Translations under genes and position numbers: made by a program | Source: a virus | Reading direction: 5' to 3' (one strand) | IMG/VR virus record: IMGVR_UViG_3300045421_000416 | Location: 1 to 39,788 of that record | DNA length: 39,788 bases | In this document: positions 1-6,407 of the stretch, one piece after another | Layout: each line of letters begins with the position of its first letter | Numbering within the stretch: the first letter of the stretch is position 1 | The notes under the pieces: model-generated | Told to the model about the DNA's origin: nothing | The model's input: the letters and a program-made list of their open reading frames with translations, nothing else | Database searches by the model: none

Positions 1-375
1 TCAAGATATCTTGTTGATTGGGATAAATCCAGCAGAAGTAAAATTCAATTTAATATAAAAAAATTTTTTGAACAATACTGGAAAAGTCATATTGTATATG
101 AAGAGTTTCCTGTTTATGGATCTTTAATGAAAGTTGATTTACTTAACGCTACAAAAAAAATCGCAATTGAAGTTAATGGCGAGCAACATGAAAATTTTAA
201 TGAATTTTTTCACGCAAATTCGCGGATAAATTATTTGCAAAGCATAAAAAGAGATTGCAAAAAAGCAGAATGGTTAGAAAAAAATAATTTTAAATTTATT
301 GAATTATATCAAAAAGATTTAAAAAATTTATCACCAAATTTCTTTTTAGAAAATTTCGATATAAACATATTTTAG
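1..375 (+). CDS. PD-(D/E)XK endonuclease-like protein, C-terminal part (5' end outside window)
   Basis: The reading frame is open from base 1, so only about 124 C-terminal residues are seen; the first ATG (127) lies inside the domain and is probably not the start. The visible part has the core of a Vsr/DUF559-type PD-(D/E)XK nuclease: a hydrophobic strand ending in KVDLL (candidate metal-binding Asp), then a strand IAIEVNGEQH (candidate catalytic Glu with the usual polar residue and His), then a helix with RD and a C-terminal strand FKFIELYQKDL. Such folds occur in phage free-standing endonucleases, mismatch nucleases and resolvases, and the sequence does not say which. It lies directly upstream of the replication genes; its stop is 13 bases before the next start. 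Confidence 0.6.
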   Translation, partial: SRYLVDWDKSSRSKIQFNIKKFFEQYWKSHIVYEEFPVYGSLMKVDLLNATKKIAIEVNGEQHENFNEFFHANSRINYLQSIKRDCKKAEWLEKNNFKFIELYQKDLKNLSPNFFLENFDINIF

Positions 376-388
376 TGTAAAATTTTAT

Positions 389-637
389 GTGCAGAAAGAT
401 TTTCCGAAGTCGTTGCTTGAATCATTAAATGAAAATTCATTTGGAGGATTCATTTTATTTAATTTTAATGCAGAAGGCGACCCTCAAGTAATGACAAAAT
501 TTGATAATCAATTAAACGCTATGGCTTTACAGCAATATGTTAATTATTGGGCAGAAGCTATGAATTTATTAAATATAGACTGCACAATACAAAATATTGC
601 GGAGATAGGTAAAAAGAAACGCAAGAAAAAAGATTAG
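389..637 (+). CDS. small protein with Lys-rich C-terminal tail, unknown function
   Basis: This is an 82-residue protein read from a GTG. The ATG two bases earlier is in another frame that stops after 14 codons. I do not recognise the family. The first half is hydrophobic/beta-like (GGFILFNFNAEGD), the middle is probably helical, and the end is very basic (KKKRKKKD), which could bind nucleic acid. A second small protein at 6153-6407 has the same plan (beta-like hydrophobic core, helix, KKRKRKK tail), so the two may be diverged paralogues. Each is the gene just before a core replication enzyme (DnaB here, DnaE there). No Shine-Dalgarno is seen; a TAAAAT box at 378-383 lies 5 bases before the GTG. 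Confidence 0.5.
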   Translation: MQKDFPKSLLESLNENSFGGFILFNFNAEGDPQVMTKFDNQLNAMALQQYVNYWAEAMNLLNIDCTIQNIAEIGKKKRKKKD

Positions 638-666
638 TTGACTAAAAATTAAATAGATACTAGAAT
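638..666 (+). promoter_or_regulatory. sigma70-type promoter predicted to give a leaderless dnaB transcript
   Basis: TTGACT (638-643), a 17-base spacer and TAGAAT (661-666) each differ from the -35/-10 consensus at one base. The dnaB ATG follows at 675, 8 bases after the -10 box, so initiation about 7 bases downstream of the box would fall at or just before the start codon. No Shine-Dalgarno is present. Confidence 0.65.
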
Positions 667-674
667 TAGATGTT

Positions 675-2165
675 ATGCCTATTTATTCCGTACAGGTCGA
701 GAGACATGTTCTAGGTGGCCTCATAAGGAATCCAGAAATATTTTTTGATATTTCAAAATTTATATCTGAAAAAGATTTTTTTAATGATGTTCATAGTACT
801 ATATTCTCTTGTATTAAAGACGAACTTAATAAGAATAATAAGATAGATAAAGTTCTATTGGCTCAAAAAATTAAAAACCTTGGCATATCTTTCAAAGACG
901 AGATTGATATATTTTCATATATTGATGCACTTGCATTAACTCAAATTAATTCTCAAGGAACAATTAACGCATGCAAAGAATTAAGCAAATTAAAAGTGAG
1001 AAGAGAGTTAATGGAAACAGCAGAAAATGTAAAGAAATATGTTAAAGAAAATGCAGAAGAAAATATAGATGCAATTGTATCTAAAGTAGATGGGATATAT
1101 AATAATAAAATTAGTCAATATTATATTGAAGGAGAACCTATCAATTTATTTGAAGAATTGGAGAGCATTATAGAAGAAATAGGTAATAATCCAAGAGATG
1201 AAACTGGATTAAAAACTCCATATAATAATTTTAATAATCTATATGGAGGTCTAAAACAAGGGAATATTTATTCGATAGTGAGTAGACCAGGCCAAGGAAA
1301 ATCAACATGGCTTAATGATATTGGTTATAAGACATCAAATGTATCTAATAAAAATACAAAAGCTTTAATCTTAGATACAGAAATGAGCACTTTAGATACT
1401 CAAATGCGTTTAGTAGCAAGTATCTCTGGAGTACCACTTTGGTTTATAGAAACTGGAAATTGGCGAAAAAATCCAGAGATGATTCAGAAAGTCAGAGATG
1501 CTTGGCCCAAAGTAAAAAATATGACTCATTATCATTATCATGTTGCTAATAAAAATATTGACGAAATTTCTTCTATTATAAGAAGATGGTATTATACAAA
1601 AGTAGGAAGAGTGAATCAAGCAGTAATCGTATATGACTATATTAAATTAACTGGCGAAAAAGTTGGTCAAAACTGGGCCGAGCATCAAGCTATTGGAGAC
1701 AAAATTGATAAACTTAAAAGAATTTCAGAAGAAATTAAATGTCCGGTTATTACTGCTATGCAATTAAATAGAACTGGAGAAAATTTTAATAGAAATGCTA
1801 ATCAGGTAACAGACGACAGCTCTGCAATTGCACTTTCTGATCGTATGCAATGGTTCGCATCTTTTGTTGGAATCTTTAGAAGAAAGACTCAAGATGAGAT
1901 ACAAGTTGATGGTGAACAATTTGGTACTCATAAACTTATAGCGATTAAAACTAGATTTCAAGGAAAAGATGGCGCGGGTCATCATGATTTAGTTCGTAGA
2001 AGAGTCGGAGAAAATGAATTTAAATATTTCAATAATTATATTAATTTTGAAGTTAATAATTTCAATGTAGAAGAAAGAGGAACTCTAAGAGAAATTGTAG
2101 ACGCAGAAAATGAAAGATTGGATTTTGATCAAGAAGGTCAAAGTGAAGATGGAGAATTACTATGA
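675..2165 (+). CDS. dnaB: DnaB-type replicative DNA helicase
   Basis: A 496-residue replicative helicase of normal DnaB length, which would unwind DNA 5'-3' as a hexamer at the phage fork and recruit the primase encoded two genes downstream. The N-terminal DnaB domain (residues 1-130) starts with SVQVERHVLGGLI, matching the usual SIEAEQSVLGGL, which supports the ATG at 675. The RecA-like ATPase domain has Walker A SRPGQGKST (203-211), DTEMS (234-238, catalytic Glu position), Walker B VIVYDYIKL (317-325) and the MQLNR loop (362-366). The tail is acidic. The gene has its own promoter, whose predicted start site is almost at the ATG, and it overlaps thyX by the ATGA tetranucleotide. Confidence 0.95.
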   Translation: MPIYSVQVERHVLGGLIRNPEIFFDISKFISEKDFFNDVHSTIFSCIKDELNKNNKIDKVLLAQKIKNLGISFKDEIDIFSYIDALALTQINSQGTINACKELSKLKVRRELMETAENVKKYVKENAEENIDAIVSKVDGIYNNKISQYYIEGEPINLFEELESIIEEIGNNPRDETGLKTPYNNFNNLYGGLKQGNIYSIVSRPGQGKSTWLNDIGYKTSNVSNKNTKALILDTEMSTLDTQMRLVASISGVPLWFIETGNWRKNPEMIQKVRDAWPKVKNMTHYHYHVANKNIDEISSIIRRWYYTKVGRVNQAVIVYDYIKLTGEKVGQNWAEHQAIGDKIDKLKRISEEIKCPVITAMQLNRTGENFNRNANQVTDDSSAIALSDRMQWFASFVGIFRRKTQDEIQVDGEQFGTHKLIAIKTRFQGKDGAGHHDLVRRRVGENEFKYFNNYINFEVNNFNVEERGTLREIVDAENERLDFDQEGQSEDGELL

Positions 2166-2818
2166 ATGTAGAATTAATTTCAATTACAAACCCAGAGATT
2201 CAAGTAATAAAAAATGCAGAAGATCTTGTTGCTTATTGCGCCAGAGTCAGTAATCCATCAAATCAAATGAATATTGAAACATCTCCTAAATTACTTGCGT
2301 TTCTCATAAAGCATAAACATTGGTCTCCATTTGAAATGGTGGATATGACAGTTGAAATTAAAACAAGTAGAGCAATTGCAGCGCAAATTTTAAGACATAA
2401 ATCATTTTCATTTCAAGAGTTTAGTCAAAGATATAGTGTTGCTACAGAATTTGAAGACATTGAATTAAGACTTCAAGGAGATAAAAATCGTCAAGTAGGA
2501 GAAAAACTTTTTGATACAAATGATGCAAGATATGAAGATTTAAAGTCTTCTATCAAAGAAGCTATTTCACTTTCTTCAACTACATATGATAAGATGATAG
2601 AGAATGGAATAGCTAAAGAAATCGCAAGAATGATATTGCCATTAGCAACTCAAACAACGATGTATATGAAAGGATCTTTGAGAAGTTGGATTCACTATAT
2701 CGAGTTGCGAACAGAGCAAAACACACAAAAAGAACATAGAGTAATAGCAGATAAATGTAAAAAGATCTTTACAAAACAATTTCCTGTCATTAGCGAAGCA
2801 TTAAAATGGACAACATAA
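2162..2818 (+). CDS. thyX: flavin-dependent thymidylate synthase ThyX
   Basis: A 218-residue protein of typical ThyX size that would make dTMP from dUMP using FAD, methylene-tetrahydrofolate and NADPH, supplying thymidine for an AT-rich genome. The signature is at residues 78-92 (RHKSFSFQEFSQRYS), which fits the RHR-x7-S ThyX motif except that the third residue is Lys (K80) rather than Arg. WSPFEMVDMTVEI (54-66) and the C-terminal RSWIHYIELRTEQNTQKEHR region also fit the family. The ATG overlaps the dnaB stop (ATGA), so translation is probably coupled. The stop lies inside the start of the primase gene (13-base overlap). Confidence 0.93.
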   Translation: MNVELISITNPEIQVIKNAEDLVAYCARVSNPSNQMNIETSPKLLAFLIKHKHWSPFEMVDMTVEIKTSRAIAAQILRHKSFSFQEFSQRYSVATEFEDIELRLQGDKNRQVGEKLFDTNDARYEDLKSSIKEAISLSSTTYDKMIENGIAKEIARMILPLATQTTMYMKGSLRSWIHYIELRTEQNTQKEHRVIADKCKKIFTKQFPVISEALKWTT

Positions 2819-3714
2819 AAGAATTATTATCTAATCTAGGCTACAATTTAAAAGAATATTCAAAAGAATATCGTACAAAGCCTTTGTATAGAGATTCAGA
2901 TAATGAAAATGTTTTGGTAATCTATAAGGATAGTGGAAAATGGATTGATTACAAGGAGAATATAACTGGTAATCTTCAAGATTTAGTTAGAATGACACTC
3001 AATTTACCTAATAATTTAGAAGCAAAGGAATGGATAAATCAAAAAACTCCAGTAAATAATACTTTTACAGTTTATAAAAAACCAGAGATTAAACAAGTCA
3101 AATGCTATTCCCACGACGTTTTATCAAAGTTAGTCAAAGATCATGCATTCTGGCATAAACGTAATATTAGTGATACAACTATGGAAATTTTTGAAGGTGG
3201 AATTTTAAAAGAAGGTAGGATGAAAGGTAGATATGTTTTTCCTATTCTTAATAAAGAAAGACAATTAATAGGAGTAGCAGGAAGAGATATTTTAAATAGA
3301 AATGAGAAACTTTGTCCTAAATGGAAATTGGTAGGAGATAAAGTAGATTGGAAATATCCACTTCAAGTTAATTCTAAAATACTAATTAAATCTAAAGAAG
3401 TTATCTTAGTAGAAAGTATAGGAGATATGTTGAATTTATGGGAAAATGGAATTAAAAATACTATAGTAACTTTTGGACTTAATCTTAGCGTGGGAATTTT
3501 AAATACATTATTAATATTAAATCCTAATAAAATTTATCTTTCATTTAATAATGATTCAAATAAAAATAACGCAGGAAATCTCGCGGCAGAAAAGACTAAA
3601 GAAAAATTACTAAAACATTTTGATCATCATCAAATTAAAATTAAACTTCCTTCAAAAAAAGACTTTGGAGAAATGTCAAAAGAAGAAATAAATCAATGGA
3701 AAACAAACCTTTAA
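2806..3714 (+). CDS. DnaG-type primase (TOPRIM) with a cysteine-less N-terminal domain
   Basis: A 302-residue primase-like protein, expected to lay down RNA primers with the DnaB helicase. Residues 20-65 follow the layout of the zinc-binding CHC2 domain (RTKPLYRD, VLVIYKDSGKWIDY, GNLQDLVRM), but every zinc-ligand cysteine/histidine is absent. The core follows: GRYVFPILNKERQLIGVAGRD (141-161) matches the DnaG sequence before the TOPRIM domain. In TOPRIM, VESIGDM (202-208) supplies the Glu, and FNNDSN (247-252) stands where DxD is expected, so the first Asp is Asn248. It could be an active zinc-independent primase or a weakened one. It overlaps both thyX (13 bases) and the next gene (19 bases), as part of one operon. 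Confidence 0.8.
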   Translation: MDNIKELLSNLGYNLKEYSKEYRTKPLYRDSDNENVLVIYKDSGKWIDYKENITGNLQDLVRMTLNLPNNLEAKEWINQKTPVNNTFTVYKKPEIKQVKCYSHDVLSKLVKDHAFWHKRNISDTTMEIFEGGILKEGRMKGRYVFPILNKERQLIGVAGRDILNRNEKLCPKWKLVGDKVDWKYPLQVNSKILIKSKEVILVESIGDMLNLWENGIKNTIVTFGLNLSVGILNTLLILNPNKIYLSFNNDSNKNNAGNLAAEKTKEKLLKHFDHHQIKIKLPSKKDFGEMSKEEINQWKTNL

Positions 3715-4688
3715 AAGTTTTATCTGCTTCTAGAATTAAAACCCTAGAGACTTGTTCTTGGGTATATTGGAATAATTATCATACAAAAATTCCACAGACT
3801 CAAAACGATGGTGCATTAAGAGGTACGGTTTGTCATAAAATATTTGAGATTTTATTAAATAAAAAACACAAAAAACATTTTACATCAATTATAAAAAACA
3901 ACTCTATCAAAGGAAGTAAACCGATTGAAAGATTAACAAGAAAATTAATAAATCAAGCTCCATTAGATATGAGCAATTTTGAAATCATTGACGAAATGAT
4001 ATTAGTTGGATTAAAGCACGATTTTTATGGTCAAGATGGTAAAATTGTAGCACCAGAATATGCTTTTGAAATCAAGAGTGATAGCCCCAGATATCACGTT
4101 AAAGGCTTTATTGATAAGCCTATTAAAATGAAAAATAAAATGCTTATAATTGACTACAAGAGCTCCAAAGCTAAATTTAGGGGTGATGACCTTGAAGCGA
4201 ATATTCAAGCCATGATGTATAGTCTTGCTAGTAAAAAATTATGGCCTAAATTAAAGCCTATTGTAAGATTCCTATTTTTAAGATTTCCAAAGCAGCCAAT
4301 TCAAGAGCTTGAGTTTGACGACAATCAAATTAAAGGATTTGAACACTACCTTGAATATGTTAATGCTCATATTAATAACTTTGATATTAATAGTGCAGAA
4401 TCTAATTTTGCATCAGATAACCCAAAAAATAAATGGATGTGTGGAGTAGGAAACTGGAAATGCCCTTACAAAGACTCTTTTGAATATTACGTTAAATTAA
4501 ATGATAAAAATGAAATTATTGAATCTAATTTTGATGGTAAATTTAAAGTCATAGAAGGATTTAAAATAGAAAAAAGAAAATACGCTGGATGCCCAAGGTT
4601 TAATAATGTTTCCATAAATCAATCAACAGACGATATTTTAGATGAAATGACGTCAAAATCAAAAGACACTTTTGATGATTTATCTTGA
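3696..4688 (+). CDS. RecB/Cas4-like PD-(D/E)XK nuclease with four candidate Fe-S cysteines
   Basis: A 330-residue nuclease of the RecB/AddB/Cas4 clade. Visible motifs are SASRIKTLETCSWVYW at the N terminus (C20), RGTVCHKIFE (H47), GFID (D140), IIDYKSSK (D153, K155) and QAMMY (Q171, Y175), which make up a complete RecB-type active site. Cys249, Cys256 and Cys299, together with Cys20, resemble the one-plus-three cysteine layout that binds a 4Fe-4S cluster in AddB and Cas4, though the spacing differs. It would act in end resection, recombination or processing of replication intermediates. Its start lies 19 bases inside the primase gene; it ends 31 bases before the next ATG, in a gap holding a strong promoter. 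Confidence 0.82.
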   Translation: MENKPLKVLSASRIKTLETCSWVYWNNYHTKIPQTQNDGALRGTVCHKIFEILLNKKHKKHFTSIIKNNSIKGSKPIERLTRKLINQAPLDMSNFEIIDEMILVGLKHDFYGQDGKIVAPEYAFEIKSDSPRYHVKGFIDKPIKMKNKMLIIDYKSSKAKFRGDDLEANIQAMMYSLASKKLWPKLKPIVRFLFLRFPKQPIQELEFDDNQIKGFEHYLEYVNAHINNFDINSAESNFASDNPKNKWMCGVGNWKCPYKDSFEYYVKLNDKNEIIESNFDGKFKVIEGFKIEKRKYAGCPRFNNVSINQSTDDILDEMTSKSKDTFDDLS

Positions 4689-4713
4689 CATGACAACTAC
4701 AATATAGTATAAA
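4685..4713 (+). promoter_or_regulatory. sigma70-type promoter, leaderless arrangement
   Basis: A perfect TTGACA (4685-4690), a 17-base spacer and TATAAA (4708-4713). The next ATG is at 4720, only 6 bases after the -10 box, so the predicted transcription start coincides with the start codon. It would drive the replicase operon. Confidence 0.75.
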
Positions 4714-4719
4714 TAAAGC

Positions 4720-5481
4720 ATGTACAATACAATACCTTTATTTAAAAGCCACTTTTCAATAGGTAAAAGTATATTAACTCTTGAAGAAAAGAATGAAGAA
4801 GAAAATGAACCAGATTCAATTATACAAATCGCTAGAGATAATAAATTAAAAAAATTATTTCTTGTCGAAGACTGCTTTAGCGGCTTTTTGCAAGCTTATA
4901 AAAATCTAAAAGCAGCGAATATTGATCTCGTATTCGGTATTAAATTTGTATTTTGTGACAACATATCAAATAAGAATGAGGAAGAATTAAAAAAGCATCA
5001 TAAATTAATATTATTTACTAATGGTGACGAAGGGTATAAGACGTTAATTAAATTATGGACAAAAGCCAATGTTGATGGTTTTTACTATACGCCTAGATTG
5101 GATATGAATATTTTAAAAGAAAATTTTAACGATGGTATTAAAATTGCTATACCATTTTATGATAATTTTATATTTAATAACTCTTTTAAAGGATATCAAT
5201 GTTTGCCTTTTATTGAAAATTATAAACCATCTGTTTTTATAGAAAATAATAAATTAATTTTTGACGGTTTAATCAAGAATAAAATGGAAGATTTTGCAAA
5301 ATTAAACAAATTAGATTTAATAAAAACAAAAAGCATTTATTATAAAAATAGAAAAGATTTTAAAAGTTTTTTAACTTTTAGATGCATTAATAATCGAACC
5401 ACACTAAATAAACCAGAGATGGAACATATGTCTAGTAATGAATTTTGTTTTGAAAGCTGGAAGGAACAAAATCATGGATGA
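4720..5481 (+). CDS. degenerate PHP-domain protein, likely detached N-terminal domain of a Pol III alpha subunit
   Basis: A 253-residue protein whose first 90 residues follow the PHP domain at the N terminus of DnaE: PLFKSHFSIGKSIL in place of F-HLHxHSxYS-LLDG, SIIQIARDNKLKKLFLVEDCFSGFLQAYKNL split around the expected TDH loop, then IDLVFGIKFVF like the I-P-I-I-G-x-E-x-Y strand. The His-rich metal ligands are mostly lost (only H11 of the HxH; V-E-D instead of T-D-H), so catalysis is unlikely and a structural role is inferred. The downstream polymerase at 6391 lacks a PHP domain, which makes this the probable missing part. It overlaps the exonuclease gene by 8 bases. Confidence 0.62.
   Translation: MYNTIPLFKSHFSIGKSILTLEEKNEEENEPDSIIQIARDNKLKKLFLVEDCFSGFLQAYKNLKAANIDLVFGIKFVFCDNISNKNEEELKKHHKLILFTNGDEGYKTLIKLWTKANVDGFYYTPRLDMNILKENFNDGIKIAIPFYDNFIFNNSFKGYQCLPFIENYKPSVFIENNKLIFDGLIKNKMEDFAKLNKLDLIKTKSIYYKNRKDFKSFLTFRCINNRTTLNKPEMEHMSSNEFCFESWKEQNHG
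5459..5466 (+). promoter_or_regulatory. ribosome binding site fixing the exonuclease start at 5474
   Basis: GGAAGGAA lies 7 bases upstream of the ATG at 5474. An upstream in-frame ATG at 5438 lacks such a site and would add 12 residues before the conserved exonuclease strand, so 5474 is preferred. Confidence 0.6.
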
Positions 5482-6115
5482 ACATCTTTTAAGATTTGAT
5501 AAAAGCAAGACTTTTTTATTTATAGATTGCGAGACGTTTAATCTATGTTTAAATTTTTGTCATAATTTACCTTGGCAAATCGCTATGTTAAAATGTCAAG
5601 GCGATAGGATTATAGAATCCAAGGATATACATCTTAGATGGAAGACTCATTTAAAAATAAGTAAAGATGCAGCAAAAATTACAAGATTTGATCCCAAGAC
5701 AATAGAAAAGAAAGGCATTGATCCAGAAGCATTTTTTCCTACATTAAAAGATTGGATAGATAAAACAGATTATATCGTTGGTCATAATATAATAGGATTT
5801 GATTTATATATAATTAATGAATATTACAAATTTATGGAAATTGAACCGGTTGATCTATTATCTAAATCTATAGATACAAATTTATTATATAAAGGAATCA
5901 AAACTGGAAAATCTTATAACCCTAAAAAAGAGAGTTTACAAGAATATATGTATAAACTTTATCATACGAAATTTAAAAATATAAGAACAAATTTAACTGC
6001 TACTGGAAAAGATTTGAATATTCAGCATGATTATGATTCTTTACATAATGCTCTTTCAGATCTAGAATTAAATTTTAAAGTCTGGAATAAAATTAAATAT
6101 ATGGTCAACATTTAA
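5474..6115 (+). CDS. DnaQ-like DEDDh 3'-5' exonuclease (proofreading)
   Basis: A 213-residue DEDDh exonuclease. LFIDCET gives D18 and E20, VGHNIIGFDLY gives D110, and HNALSDLELNFKVW gives H191 and D196, so all five catalytic residues are present with normal spacing. It would remove mismatched 3' ends made by the polymerase encoded at 6391, as epsilon does for Pol III. It sits between the PHP-like gene and the polymerase gene. That order is reminiscent of PolC, where the exonuclease is inserted in the PHP domain, but here the parts are separate polypeptides and the polymerase is DnaE-type. Confidence 0.88.
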   Translation: MDEHLLRFDKSKTFLFIDCETFNLCLNFCHNLPWQIAMLKCQGDRIIESKDIHLRWKTHLKISKDAAKITRFDPKTIEKKGIDPEAFFPTLKDWIDKTDYIVGHNIIGFDLYIINEYYKFMEIEPVDLLSKSIDTNLLYKGIKTGKSYNPKKESLQEYMYKLYHTKFKNIRTNLTATGKDLNIQHDYDSLHNALSDLELNFKVWNKIKYMVNI

Positions 6116-6144
6116 TTGCATTCTAAATAAGAAAGGAATATAAT
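6116..6144 (+). promoter_or_regulatory. candidate promoter with perfect -10 box, leaderless arrangement
   Basis: TATAAT (6139-6144) is a perfect -10 box, with the weak -35 TTGCAT (6116-6121) 17 bases upstream. The ATG at 6153 is 8 bases after the -10. A purine stretch GAAAGGAA (6131-6138) is too far from the ATG to serve as a ribosome binding site and would lie upstream of the transcript. Confidence 0.5.
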
Positions 6145-6152
6145 AACTAATT

Positions 6153-6407
6153 ATGGCATCAATGGATTTTATATACGATATTCTCAATAAATTTGAGAAA
6201 GAAAATATTGATTATCTTTTAATAACATTACAGCATGGAAAAACGAATAGTAAAGCTGACGTATTTTACTCATTAAATAATGAAGAGAGATCATTTGAAG
6301 CCTTGAAAGAGGGTTTAACTGAATTTCAATCAAATATAGATAAATCTATAAATAAACATAGATCAAATAAAAAGCGTAAAAGAAAAAAGGATGACGACGA
6401 ATATTGA
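6153..6407 (+). CDS. small protein with Lys/Arg-rich tail, unknown function
   Basis: This is an 84-residue protein of no recognised family. The N-terminal half has alternating hydrophobic stretches (DFIYDIL, YLLITLQHGK), the centre is probably helical, and the end is strongly basic then acidic (KKRKRKKDDDEY). It resembles the 389-637 product in size and layout. The 17-base overlap with the polymerase start suggests translational coupling, and a replisome accessory role is only an inference from position. Confidence 0.5.
   Translation: MASMDFIYDILNKFEKENIDYLLITLQHGKTNSKADVFYSLNNEERSFEALKEGLTEFQSNIDKSINKHRSNKKRKRKKDDDEY

Noticed and set aside
5438-5473. Upstream ATG as start of the exonuclease gene
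   Set aside because: It would overlap the previous gene by 44 bases without a ribosome binding site, whereas 5474 has GGAAGGAA at good spacing.
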